In this document: in pieces, positions 50,416 to 58,671 of the stretch
Layout of the letters: every line of letters starts with the position of its first letter
Numbering within the stretch: the first letter of the stretch is position 1
From: Anaeromassilibacillus sp. An200
GTDB taxonomy: Bacteria > Bacillota > Clostridia > Oscillospirales > Acutalibacteraceae
Assembly: GCF_002160025.1 (NCBI RefSeq)
Contig: NZ_NFJU01000004.1
Location: 90,140-154,139, forward strand
Direction: 5' to 3'
Length of the DNA: 64,000 nt
The notes under the pieces: model-generated
Database searches by the model: none
What the model was told of the DNA's origin: nothing
The model's input: only the letters and a program-made list of their open reading frames with translations
Position numbers and translations under genes: made by a program

Positions 50416-50661
50416 TCAACCGAACAATCCTCTTTTTTTGTACGGCTCTTTCTGGATCGCTCCGACCTCATACCCCGTGCCGCGAATGGCGTTCATGAGC
50501 ACCTCCGTGTCCAGCTCTGTTTCAGAGAGGATCACGGTCTGGTTTTTGCTCCGGGAAGAACTCACCTTTTTGACCGGGCAGGCTTTGCGCACAGCGTCAT
50601 TGACATGGGCCTCGCACATCCCGCACATCATTCCATTGACTTCCACTGTGTACTTCCACAT
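50416..50661 (-). CDS. Heavy-metal-associated (HMA) domain protein
   Basis: The 81-residue protein has the HMA metal-binding motif GMMCGMCEAHVNDAVRK (CxxC) and the ferredoxin-like fold order ending GYEVGAIQKE. It is a small soluble metallochaperone, usually for copper-like ions. Its position 6 bases downstream of a methyltransferase with a DtxR-type operator suggests co-regulation. Confidence 0.9.
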   Translation of the reverse strand: MWKYTVEVNGMMCGMCEAHVNDAVRKACPVKKVSSSRSKNQTVILSETELDTEVLMNAIRGTGYEVGAIQKEPYKKRGLFG

Positions 50662-50667
50662 GTTCTC

Positions 50668-51354
50668 TCACTCCTTCTTGACTTTTGGATCATCGAGCTG
50701 CGCGGACCGGAAGGTGGTCTGCCGTGCCGCGCTCCGTTCATCGGGAATCTTCCTGGCCATCAGACAGCACAGCGGCGCCAACGAACTTCCGAGAAGTGGA
50801 TGGCGAACGATGGAATAGCCGCGCTCGGACAGGTATGCCATCAGCTCCCCGGCAGTCCAGACATGATACACCCGAAAGCCTGAAAGCCCCATGAAGCAGA
50901 GCCGGAGTCTGGCGCTTCGGCTTTTGCCCCAGACAAAGGTGGGGGCGAACAGCCATCCCCCCGGCTTCAGAACCCGCCAGGCTTCCGCCAGAGCTTTTTC
51001 CGGGTGAGGCATGACATGGAGGGCGTTGGAGATCACGACCGCATCGAAGCTCTCCGGGCCGTAGGGCAGCTTGGTAGCGTCCTGGACGGAGAAATGGAGC
51101 CGGGACGAATGCACCTGCTTTTTGGCCTGATGGATCATTTCAGCTGAAAAGTCGGTTGCCTCCCAGCTCCGGACACATGGAGACAGCGGCACGGACAGCT
51201 GGCCTGTTCCGCAGGCCAACTCCAGCACATCCATGTCCCGTTTCAGAAAAGGACGCATTGCTTTGCAGATCTGCTGATAGGTCGCCTGAGAGCGGCGCAT
51301 GAAGCCGGAGTAATGCCGTGAAAACCGCTCCCAAAACTGCTTGTTGTCATCCAT
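50668..51354 (-). CDS. SAM-dependent methyltransferase
   Basis: The 228-residue class I enzyme has motif I (MDVLELACGTGQLSVPL), an acidic motif II region (WEATDFSAEMIHQAKKQV), and LPYGPESFDAVVISNALHVM then EAWRVLKPGGWLFAPTFV. This is a UbiE/MenG-like layout. It starts just downstream of a promoter with a DtxR-type operator at 51377. The substrate is unknown. Confidence 0.9.
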   Translation of the reverse strand: MDDNKQFWERFSRHYSGFMRRSQATYQQICKAMRPFLKRDMDVLELACGTGQLSVPLSPCVRSWEATDFSAEMIHQAKKQVHSSRLHFSVQDATKLPYGPESFDAVVISNALHVMPHPEKALAEAWRVLKPGGWLFAPTFVWGKSRSARLRLCFMGLSGFRVYHVWTAGELMAYLSERGYSIVRHPLLGSSLAPLCCLMARKIPDERSAARQTTFRSAQLDDPKVKKE

Positions 51355-51376
51355 ACAGTATGGTCACCTCAATAAC

Positions 51377-51394
51377 GGTTAGCGTTTGCTAACT
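51377..51394. promoter_or_regulatory. DtxR-type operator of the methyltransferase-HMA operon
   Basis: GGTTAGC-GTTT-GCTAACT. It starts three bases downstream of the -10 hexamer of the minus-strand promoter, so it covers the transcription start. Confidence 0.75.
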
Positions 51395-51396
51395 AC

Positions 51397-51425
51397 ATCA
51401 TACTCTTTGTCGCATGAAATTGCAA
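51397..51425 (-). promoter_or_regulatory. Promoter of the methyltransferase-HMA operon
   Basis: On the minus strand TTGCAA and TATGAT are 17 bases apart. The rest of the 302-bp gap between the two methyltransferase operons holds no gene. Confidence 0.65.
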
Positions 51426-51592
51426 GCTGCTGCCATAACATCTTTCTATCAGCGGATGGCCAACACTCCAAACGAAACGACGGCGTTATATCCTCTAAGC
51501 TGATAGCCTTGTTATCACCGGACTGCCGTGTGAAAGCCGTTTGCTATGATTGATTGCGCTGGAAAGAAAGCATGATCTGATCCGAAAATAGC

Positions 51593-51621
51593 TTGACTGG
51601 TTAGCGATAGCTAACTATAAT
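51593..51621 (+). promoter_or_regulatory. Promoter with DtxR-type operator filling the spacer
   Basis: TTGACT (51593-51598) and TATAAT (51616-51621) are 17 bases apart. The spacer is GGTTAGCGATAGCTAAC, so the operator palindrome (51599-51616) lies exactly between the two hexamers. Bound repressor must exclude polymerase. It drives the methyltransferase-ZIP operon. Confidence 0.88.
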
Positions 51622-51656
51622 CAAACATAGAGTACCTCATCTTTTGAGGAGGGCCT

Positions 51657-52514
51657 ATGGAGAAGTATAAAATCGAGAAGGACTCCGTGCAGGAGACGCT
51701 CATCATCCCGTTGTATGGCCGGCGGCTTTGCTCGCAGCGGTTCCCTGGCCTTTATCAGGATTCGACGGCGGCAATGCTGATGGAAAAGGTGGACTACGAC
51801 TTTTCTCCTTTGGAGCGGCAGGCAAACAGTCTGATGCAGACCTTCGGTGCGCTGGAGGTGGCCATGCGCCAGAATGACCTCACCTGGGAAGTGCGGGATT
51901 ATCTGAATGCCCATCCCAGAGCCGCCGTCATCAATCTGGGCTGCGGTCTGGACAACACCGGGCAGGCCTGTGACAACGGCCGGTGCAGCATCTGGAATAT
52001 CGACCTGCCGGATGTGATCGAACTGCGGGATCGCCTGTTTCCTGCCGGAGAGCGGGAGAAAAACCTGGCCTTTGATCTGAAAGACCCGCGCTGGATGGAT
52101 GCCGTCCGCACTGATCCTGATGATGGAGCGGTGCTGTTTGCCGCCGGAGTCTTCTACTATTTCACGACAGAAGAGGTGAAAGCTCTGGTCACAGGCATCG
52201 CAAAACGCTTCCCCGGAGGGCGGCTGGTCTTTGACGCAGCCGGGCAAACGGCCGTCCGGCTGATGCTGAAAACCTGGGTAAAGCAGGCGGGCATCCGGGA
52301 TGTGGGCGCCTATTTTTCTGTCAAGGACGCCAAGGGGGAACTGGAGCCATGGTCGCCGCTTTTTTCTGTTTCCAGCCGGGGCTATATGCTGGGCTATCAA
52401 TCGCTTTATGATCCGGCGGTCCGGCCTGTCCACCGGCTGCTGGCGAAGCTGGCCGACGGACCGATGCACCTGCAGATCATCCGGATCGACTTTGCGGAAT
52501 ACATTCACGGTTAG
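51657..52514 (+). CDS. Class I methyltransferase, LCM/PPM1-like family
   Basis: The 285-residue enzyme has the SAM loop in RAAVINLGCGLDNTGQACDN (about residues 88-107) and IDLPDVIELRDRLFP, then FAAGVFYYFTTEEVKALVTG. This is the pattern of the leucine-carboxyl/polyketide O-methyltransferase-like family. It opens an operon with ZIP and three further methyltransferases. Its closest relative in the window is 54906..55712. The substrate may be a carboxyl or hydroxyl of a small molecule; this is inference. Confidence 0.85.
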   Translation: MEKYKIEKDSVQETLIIPLYGRRLCSQRFPGLYQDSTAAMLMEKVDYDFSPLERQANSLMQTFGALEVAMRQNDLTWEVRDYLNAHPRAAVINLGCGLDNTGQACDNGRCSIWNIDLPDVIELRDRLFPAGEREKNLAFDLKDPRWMDAVRTDPDDGAVLFAAGVFYYFTTEEVKALVTGIAKRFPGGRLVFDAAGQTAVRLMLKTWVKQAGIRDVGAYFSVKDAKGELEPWSPLFSVSSRGYMLGYQSLYDPAVRPVHRLLAKLADGPMHLQIIRIDFAEYIHG

Positions 52515-52527
52515 ATTGGAGAAGATT

Positions 52528-53313
52528 ATGCCGATTGAACTATGGCAAGGGCTGCTGATCCCGTTTGCCGGGACGACGCTGGGGGCGGCCTGCGTCTTTT
52601 TTATGCGGAACAATTTGGGTGAGATGGTACAGCGTGCGCTCACCGGCTTTGCGGCGGGGGTCATGGTGGCGGCTTCCATCTGGAGCCTGCTGCTGCCCGC
52701 GATGGAGCAGGCAGCGGACATGGGGCGGTGGTCCTTTGTCCCCGCCGTTGTGGGTTTCTGGCTCGGCGTCTTTTTCTTGCTGGGACTGGATCGGCTGATC
52801 CCGCATCTGCACCGCGGCAGCGCGGAGGCTGAGGGCATCAAAAGCAGTCTTGGAAAGACGACCATGCTGACGCTGGCTGTGGCGCTGCACAATATTCCGG
52901 AGGGAATGGCGGTAGGGGCGGTCTATGCCGGGTGGCTCTACGGAGACAGCGGTATCACGCTGGCGGGGGCGCTGGCTCTTTCTCTGGGTATTGCCATTCA
53001 GAACTTCCCGGAGGGCGCGATCATTTCCATGCCCCTGAAAGCGGAGGGGTTTTCCAAATCCCTCTCCTTCCTGTATGGGACGCTGTCCGGCGCAGTGGAG
53101 CCAATAGGCGCCATCCTGACCATTCTGTTGGCGGGGATCTTGGTTCCGGTACTGCCCTACGCCCTGAGCTTTGCCGCTGGAGCGATGGTCTATGTGGTAG
53201 TAGAGGAATTGATCCCGGAGATGTCAGTGGGAAAGCACTCCAATATAGGGACTATTCTGTTTGCAGTCGGCTTTACCCTTATGATGACGCTGGATGTGGC
53301 GCTGGGTGCTTGA
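52528..53313 (+). CDS. ZIP-family metal transporter
   Basis: The 261-residue protein has eight membrane helices and the ZIP signature motifs LTLAVALHNIPEGMAVGAVY (helix IV) and LGIAIQNFPEGAIISMPL (helix V). It resembles ZupT/GufA-type importers of Zn, Fe or Mn. The start at 52528 (MPIELWQGLL) follows TTGGAGAAG, 13 bases after the methyltransferase. Iron-type regulation suggests ferrous iron import, but specificity is not set by sequence. Confidence 0.93.
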   Translation: MPIELWQGLLIPFAGTTLGAACVFFMRNNLGEMVQRALTGFAAGVMVAASIWSLLLPAMEQAADMGRWSFVPAVVGFWLGVFFLLGLDRLIPHLHRGSAEAEGIKSSLGKTTMLTLAVALHNIPEGMAVGAVYAGWLYGDSGITLAGALALSLGIAIQNFPEGAIISMPLKAEGFSKSLSFLYGTLSGAVEPIGAILTILLAGILVPVLPYALSFAAGAMVYVVVEELIPEMSVGKHSNIGTILFAVGFTLMMTLDVALGA

Positions 53314-53331
53314 GTGAGTGAAGGTGAAAAA

Positions 53332-54024
53332 ATGGGACAAGAAGAGCGGATTCAAAACGCCTACCGGGGATTGGGAGGCAAACAGACATTTTATGATGGC
53401 ATGATCACCTGTTCCACCCTGTCAGGCCAGGCGGTATGCCGCCTGATATGGGGAATGGATCGGGCGGAAACCCAGGACTACCTTTCCGCCGCCCTTGCCG
53501 GGATACCGGAGGGGTTTTCCGGGAGGCTGCTGGAAGTCCCCGTGGGTACCGGTATCCTGACCATGCCCCTCTACCGGGAAATGCCGGAGGCGGAGATCAC
53601 CTGCCTGGATTACTCGCCGGAGATGCTGGAACGGGCAAAATGCCGGAGCGAGGGACTTTCCCATGTGCGTTTTCAGCAGGGGGATGTTGGGGTGCTGCCC
53701 TTTGGGGACGGCAGCTTCGACATCGTACTCTCACTCAACGGCTTTCATGCGTTCCCGGACAAGGAGGCCGCCTGGCGGGAGATCTTTCGTGTACTGCGGC
53801 CCGGCGGGACCTTCTGCGGCTGCTTCTATGTGAGGGGACAAAACCGCCGCACGGACTGGCTGATCCGCAGGCTGTATGTGCCAAAGGGCTGGTTCACCCC
53901 GCCCTTTGAGACGGCGGACAGTCTGGGGCATCGTCTGGAGGAAACCTTCGGGCCCGCAAAGGTTCGAATGGTTCAGAGTATGGCGTCCTTTGTCTGCCGG
54001 AAGGCGAAGGAGAAACACCCGTAA
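53332..54024 (+). CDS. SAM-dependent methyltransferase (atypical motif I)
   Basis: The 230-residue class I enzyme has motif I as GRLLEVPVGTGILTMPLY, with Pro-Val where Gly-Cys is usual, then CLDYSPEMLERAKCRSEG, and SFDIVLSLNGFHAFPDKEAA, FRVLRPGGTFCGCFYVRG. I start at ATG 53332; a GTG at 53314 directly after the ZIP stop is possible. The substrate is unknown. Confidence 0.85.
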   Translation: MGQEERIQNAYRGLGGKQTFYDGMITCSTLSGQAVCRLIWGMDRAETQDYLSAALAGIPEGFSGRLLEVPVGTGILTMPLYREMPEAEITCLDYSPEMLERAKCRSEGLSHVRFQQGDVGVLPFGDGSFDIVLSLNGFHAFPDKEAAWREIFRVLRPGGTFCGCFYVRGQNRRTDWLIRRLYVPKGWFTPPFETADSLGHRLEETFGPAKVRMVQSMASFVCRKAKEKHP

Positions 54025-54065
54025 ACGAATTGTACACAAATATTGAACAACAGGAGGAAAATCAA

Positions 54066-54881
54066 ATGCAGCAAAAGCGTAATCAACAAGCAGAAATTCG
54101 TCTCGGTAGCCATGGCGAAGACTACGGAAGCTGGATGTCCAATCCCGTGTTCTATATTATTGGCGGTATCACGGCTCTGGCCGTAGTTTTGGCCGTACTC
54201 TCCTTTTCGGTGTTCCACATCACGGTCCTCGGTGTTCTGTTCTCTGTTGTTGCGGCGGCGCTGGTGGCACTGCTGGTCTGGATCACATGGATCAGGCGCC
54301 AGTATGCCTTTGGCGGCGGCGGGATCATGGAACAGGTTCACCGGGTCGTTCTCTCTCGCCTGGACTATGACGGCCAGGGCAGTCTCTTGGAGGTCGGATG
54401 CGGTTCCGGGGCCCTGTCGATCCGTGCGGCCCTAACCTGGCCGGAGACAAAGGTCACTGGCATGGACTACTGGGGAGCTGTTTACAATTACAGCAAGGCC
54501 CTCTGTGAGAAAAACGCCGCAAGTGAAGGCGTGGCCTCCCGGTGTGTGTTCCGGCATGGCGACGCCAATCATCTGGATTTCCCCGATGAGAGTTTTGATG
54601 CGGTCATCAGCAACTATGTCTACCACAATGTCATGGGAGCCGATATGCACAAGCTGCTGCTGGAGAGCCTGCGGGTGCTGAAAAAAGGCGGCGTCTTCGC
54701 TCTGAATGATGACATGAAGCCCAAGCTGTACGGCGATATGGATGCCTTTGCCCAAAAACTGCGGGAGATGGGCTATCAGGATGTCCGGCTCATTGATACC
54801 GCGGAAGAGGCCTTCGGCTCCCGCCGCCGGGCTGCCATGATGATGCTTGGCTCTTCCCGACTGCTTGTGGGTAGAAAGTAA
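54066..54881 (+). CDS. Membrane-anchored SAM-dependent methyltransferase
   Basis: The 271-residue protein has two N-terminal membrane helices (about 30-50: VFYIIGGITALAVVLAVL, and 55-78: GVLFSVVAAALVALLVWI) followed by a methyltransferase domain (LLEVGCGSGALSIRAAL, and GDANHLDFPDESFDAVISNY). The catalytic part would face the cytoplasm, working on a membrane-bound or exported substrate. The ATG at 54066 follows AGGAGG. Confidence 0.85.
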   Translation: MQQKRNQQAEIRLGSHGEDYGSWMSNPVFYIIGGITALAVVLAVLSFSVFHITVLGVLFSVVAAALVALLVWITWIRRQYAFGGGGIMEQVHRVVLSRLDYDGQGSLLEVGCGSGALSIRAALTWPETKVTGMDYWGAVYNYSKALCEKNAASEGVASRCVFRHGDANHLDFPDESFDAVISNYVYHNVMGADMHKLLLESLRVLKKGGVFALNDDMKPKLYGDMDAFAQKLREMGYQDVRLIDTAEEAFGSRRRAAMMMLGSSRLLVGRK

Positions 54882-54905
54882 TTCGTCCAAATAGGAGGGT
54901 TGACC

Positions 54906-55712
54906 ATGTCCAGGTTGGGTGTTGTAGAGGACACGCTGTTTGTCCCCATGCTGGGCAGGATCTATGCCAGCGAGTACTGCCCGCAGATCCTGTACGATCC
55001 AAAGGCGTTGGAACTGAAAAAGAACCTGCCGTCCGGCCTGCCGGAGCAGGACGGACAGAGCGAGTATACTCTGCTGGCCTCCGCCGCCCGGTCCGCTAAT
55101 ATGGACCGGTACATCCGGACGTTTCTGGAGCGTAGGCCGAACGGTATGATCGTTCAGCTCGGCTGCGGTCTGGAGACGGCCTATTACCGCTGCGATAATG
55201 GAAGAACCCGCTGGTATGCCGTTGATCTGCCCCATGTGGTGGAGTACCGGCGGGCGCTGTTGCCGGAGCCGGAGCGGGAGACCTATCTCGCCGGGGACGC
55301 CTTTGCTGAGGACTGGATCAGGCAGATCCGCGCCGATGTGCCGGATGCTCCTATTCTGGTCACCGCCGGAGGCCTGTTCCACTATTTTGAGGAAAGCAAG
55401 GTTGTGGGCCTTCTGCGGATGCTCACGAAGTTTGGAGAGATCGAAATCGTCTTTGACACCGTGAGCAAAAGCGGCATGGCCATGATGCGGAAAAAGTACA
55501 TGAAGCAGGTGGGTCATGGGGACGCGCAGATGTTCTTCTATGTGGATTCCGCGTCGGTGCTGGCTGGGAAAATCGGCAGTGGGGTCAGGGTGCTGGCTGA
55601 GGAGCCCTATTACCGCCATATCCCCCGAACCGGATTGAAACTGTCCACCAAGATCAGCATGGCGACTTCGGATCGGTTCTGCATGGTAAAACTGATAAGA
55701 ATATCTTTATAA
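54906..55712 (+). CDS. Class I methyltransferase, LCM/PPM1-like, second copy
   Basis: The 268-residue enzyme resembles 51657..52514: GMIVQLGCGLETAYYRCDNG, then AVDLPHVVEYRRALLPEPER and TAGGLFHYFEESKVVGLLRM. The start is at 54906 after AGGAGGG. The two copies flank ZIP and two other methyltransferases in one operon, ended by the terminator at 55804. Confidence 0.85.
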   Translation: MSRLGVVEDTLFVPMLGRIYASEYCPQILYDPKALELKKNLPSGLPEQDGQSEYTLLASAARSANMDRYIRTFLERRPNGMIVQLGCGLETAYYRCDNGRTRWYAVDLPHVVEYRRALLPEPERETYLAGDAFAEDWIRQIRADVPDAPILVTAGGLFHYFEESKVVGLLRMLTKFGEIEIVFDTVSKSGMAMMRKKYMKQVGHGDAQMFFYVDSASVLAGKIGSGVRVLAEEPYYRHIPRTGLKLSTKISMATSDRFCMVKLIRISL

Positions 55713-55803
55713 TAGCAACAGCATGCAAATAAAAATCTAAATGGAGCAATCTGCAACCGTATGGGGTGGTATGCTCCAATCGGAATATGATAAAATACCT
55801 CCT

Positions 55804-55827
55804 GCGAAATTCCGTTTCGCTTTTTTT
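55804..55827 (+). terminator. Terminator of the methyltransferase-ZIP operon
   Basis: GCGAAA pairs with TTTCGC around TTCCG and is followed by seven T residues. Confidence 0.88.
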
Positions 55828-55836
55828 AGCACAATC

Positions 55837-55854
55837 GGTTAGCTAAATCTAACC
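55837..55854. promoter_or_regulatory. DtxR-type operator of the ECF transporter operon
   Basis: GGTTAG-CTAAAT-CTAACC has perfect 6-bp arms and the same total length as the other sites. It lies 21 bases before the ECF S gene. No confident -35/-10 pair was placed. Confidence 0.7.
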
Positions 55855-55874
55855 CAAATGGAGGTATGTAGAGA

Positions 55875-56465
55875 ATGGAAGTAAAAAGTAACAAGCTACA
55901 AGCAAAAGACCTTATCAATGTAGGTATTTTCACCGCCATCTATTTTGTCATTTTCTTTGCAGGCATGATGCTGGGATATATCCCTATCTTTATCCCGTTG
56001 CTTGGACTGGTGTGCCCCATCCTGTGCGGTATTCCCTTTATGCTGTACTTAACAAAGGTCAAGAAGTTTGGCATGGTATCACTGACCGGCATTATCCTTG
56101 GTTTGCTGAATTTAATCATGGGCAGTGGTGTGCTGGTTCTGATTTTTGGCATCATCTTTGGTGTCCTGGGTGATGTCATTTTGCGGGCCGGAAAATATCA
56201 AAGCTGGAAGTGTACGCTCCTTGGTAACGGAGTGTTTTCCCTTTGGATCATGGGCTATGTGAGTCGGATGTTTTTGACCCGTGATACATTCTTCGCTTCA
56301 CTTGTAAGCAGCTATGGGCAGGAATATGTAGACACACTCATGTCCTATACCCCTGGCTGGATGTATCCGGTTCTGTTTATTGTCACTTTTATTGGCGGCA
56401 TTTTGGGGGCGCTTCTTGGCAAGGCCGTGTTGAAGAAACATTTTGAAAAGGCAGGGATTGCCTGA
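55875..56465 (+). CDS. ECF-transporter S component (MptD/Trep_Strep type)
   Basis: The 196-residue protein starts MEVKSNKLQAKDLINVGIFT, typical of MptD-family S components, and has about five membrane helices (for instance AIYFVIFFAGMMLGYIPIFI). S components bind the substrate. This subfamily is linked to metal or siderophore/tetrapyrrole uptake, but the ligand is unknown. The ATG lies just after GGAGG and the operator. Confidence 0.85.
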   Translation: MEVKSNKLQAKDLINVGIFTAIYFVIFFAGMMLGYIPIFIPLLGLVCPILCGIPFMLYLTKVKKFGMVSLTGIILGLLNLIMGSGVLVLIFGIIFGVLGDVILRAGKYQSWKCTLLGNGVFSLWIMGYVSRMFLTRDTFFASLVSSYGQEYVDTLMSYTPGWMYPVLFIVTFIGGILGALLGKAVLKKHFEKAGIA

Positions 56466-57187
56466 TGGATGCGGCGGTTACAACGCTAAAATTTGAAAGC
56501 AAAGCTGTTATTCCCACCGATCCGAGGACAAAACTGTTTTTGACTGTTACAGTCAGCACCATTATGATTACTGGCGGCACGGGCGGATTTATGAACCTGG
56601 TTCGCCCGTGCCTCATGGCGTGCCCGATTGTGTTCCTGCTCCTTTCAAGGAAATGGGTGGCCGCAGCCAGATTTGCAGTTACATACGCTATTTTGTTTGC
56701 GTTGGAATTAACGGTATTACCGCTGCTCACTGGTACATGGAATTTTATCCTGGGAGCTGCGGTCGGGATTTATACACACATGCTTCCCGGATTTATCATG
56801 GGATACTATCTGGTGAGCACTACAACTGTCAGTGAATTTGTCGCAGCTATGGAACGGATGCATGTTCCCGAGAAAATAGTAATCCCCGTGTCCGTGGTGT
56901 TTCGCTTCTTCCCGACGGTAAAAGAGGAATATGCGGCTATACGGGATGCCATGAAGATGCGCGGCATCACTACTCTCCGCAGTCCCATGAAAATGCTGGA
57001 ATACCGGGTGGTTCCTCTGATGATGTCGATTGCCCAAATCGGAGAAGAACTGTCTGCGGCGGCTCTTACGCGTGGGCTTGAAGCTCCGCAGAAACGGACA
57101 AATATTTGCAAAATTGGCTTTGGGCCTTTAGACATTTTCTTCTTCCTGCTGGCGATACCCTGTTGGACCGGTTTCTTTATTTGTTAG
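56465..57187 (+). CDS. ECF-transporter T component (EcfT)
   Basis: The 240-residue protein has the CbiQ/EcfT pattern, with membrane helices and the coupling helix motif AAIRDAMKMRGITTLRSP then LSAAALTRGLEAPQKRTN, the two Ala-Arg-Gly type signatures. It overlaps the S gene by one base. It transmits ATPase motion to the S component. Confidence 0.9.
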   Translation: MDAAVTTLKFESKAVIPTDPRTKLFLTVTVSTIMITGGTGGFMNLVRPCLMACPIVFLLLSRKWVAAARFAVTYAILFALELTVLPLLTGTWNFILGAAVGIYTHMLPGFIMGYYLVSTTTVSEFVAAMERMHVPEKIVIPVSVVFRFFPTVKEEYAAIRDAMKMRGITTLRSPMKMLEYRVVPLMMSIAQIGEELSAAALTRGLEAPQKRTNICKIGFGPLDIFFFLLAIPCWTGFFIC

Positions 57188-57200
57188 GAGGAAGGAGTCT

Positions 57201-58664
57201 ATGATTGAACTTCGCAATATCAATTTTCGATATGCCGGGGGAACGGATGCCGGTGGGCTTGTAAACATTGACTTAATCATCCCGGACGGGCAAGTTATCC
57301 TTTTGTGTGGGCAATCTGGCTGCGGAAAAACAACTCTGACCCGGTTGGTGAATGGGCTGATCCCGAATTATTATGAGGGCGAGTTAAGCGGCGAAGTCCT
57401 GCTGGATGGCAAGAACATCAGCAGACTTCCACTCTATGAAACAGCGAAATATGTGGGTAGCGTTTTTCAAAATCCCCGCACGCAGTTTTTTACGGTGGAC
57501 TCTACCAGCGAACTGGCCTTTGGATGTGAAAATCAGGGCTTGCCTGAAGAAGAAATCATCCAGCGGGTGAAATCAACTGCGGAGCAGTTTGATATGGACA
57601 ATCTGCTGGGGAAAAATATCTTTTCTCTTTCCGGCGGAGAAAAGCAGAAAGTTGCCTGTGCCTCTGTGTCGGCCAGTAATCCGCCCATCATCGTGCTGGA
57701 CGAACCATCTTCTAATCTGGACATGTCAGCTACAAAAGATCTGCGCCGAATGATCCAGATTTGGAAACAGCAAGGGAAAACAGTTATTATTGCGGAACAT
57801 CGGCTCTATTATCTGAAAGAGTTGATAGACCGTGTTGTGTATCTAAAAGATGGGAGAATTGAAAAAGATTACTTGGCTCTGGATGCACTTAAACTGTCCG
57901 TGACGCAACAGGCAGAAATGGGGCTGCGGCCTTTTGACCTGGGCGCGTTCCCTGTGACAGCACATCCTGTTGCAAGCAGTGGTTCTATCGAATGTGAGAA
58001 TTTTCGTTTTGCTTATACAAAGCAGAGGGATGCGCTGGATATTGACAGTCTTTCGCTGCCACAGGCGGGCGTGATTGCAGTAATCGGCCATAACGGAGCG
58101 GGAAAATCCACTCTGGCCCGCTGCCTCTGTGGTCTGGAGAAACACTGCAAGGGCATTGTGAAAGTGGACGGGAAGCCGTATAATAGAAAACAAAGGCTAT
58201 CTCTGTGCTATATGGTCATGCAGGATGTCAACCATCAGCTGTTTACGGAAAGCACAGAGGAAGAAATGCTCATCAGTATGGCGGAGCCAGCTCCCGACAA
58301 GGCGGACGCGGTTCTTGACAGATTGGATTTGTTGCAGTTTAAGGAGAGACACCCGATGGCGCTCTCCGGCGGGCAGAAGCAGCGGGTGGCGATTGCCACC
58401 GCTCTTGTTTCTGAACGTAAGATTTTGGTGCTGGATGAACCTACCAGCGGTCTGGATTTACAGCACATGAAAGAAGTGGCTGATGAACTTGTGACGATAC
58501 AGAAAATGGGAAAGACATCTCTTGTCATCACCCATGATTATGAGCTGATCGTCAGTTGCTGTACTCATGTTCTGCATTTGGAGCATGGTATGGTACAGGA
58601 ACAATATGCACTGGATGCCGCAGGGCTCCAGCGCCTCCAAAATTTTTTTATAGAATCGAGGTGA
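57201..58664 (+). CDS. ECF-transporter double ATPase
   Basis: The 487-residue protein has two fused ABC ATPases. The first has LCGQSGCGKTTLTRLVNG, SLSGGEKQKVAC and LDEPSSNLD. The second has IGHNGAGKSTLARCLCG, LSGGQKQRVAIATAL and LDEPTSGLD. It replaces the separate A and A' subunits of ECF transporters. It lies 14 bases after EcfT. Confidence 0.93.
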   Translation: MIELRNINFRYAGGTDAGGLVNIDLIIPDGQVILLCGQSGCGKTTLTRLVNGLIPNYYEGELSGEVLLDGKNISRLPLYETAKYVGSVFQNPRTQFFTVDSTSELAFGCENQGLPEEEIIQRVKSTAEQFDMDNLLGKNIFSLSGGEKQKVACASVSASNPPIIVLDEPSSNLDMSATKDLRRMIQIWKQQGKTVIIAEHRLYYLKELIDRVVYLKDGRIEKDYLALDALKLSVTQQAEMGLRPFDLGAFPVTAHPVASSGSIECENFRFAYTKQRDALDIDSLSLPQAGVIAVIGHNGAGKSTLARCLCGLEKHCKGIVKVDGKPYNRKQRLSLCYMVMQDVNHQLFTESTEEEMLISMAEPAPDKADAVLDRLDLLQFKERHPMALSGGQKQRVAIATALVSERKILVLDEPTSGLDLQHMKEVADELVTIQKMGKTSLVITHDYELIVSCCTHVLHLEHGMVQEQYALDAAGLQRLQNFFIESR

Positions 58665-58671
58665 TTTCAGT

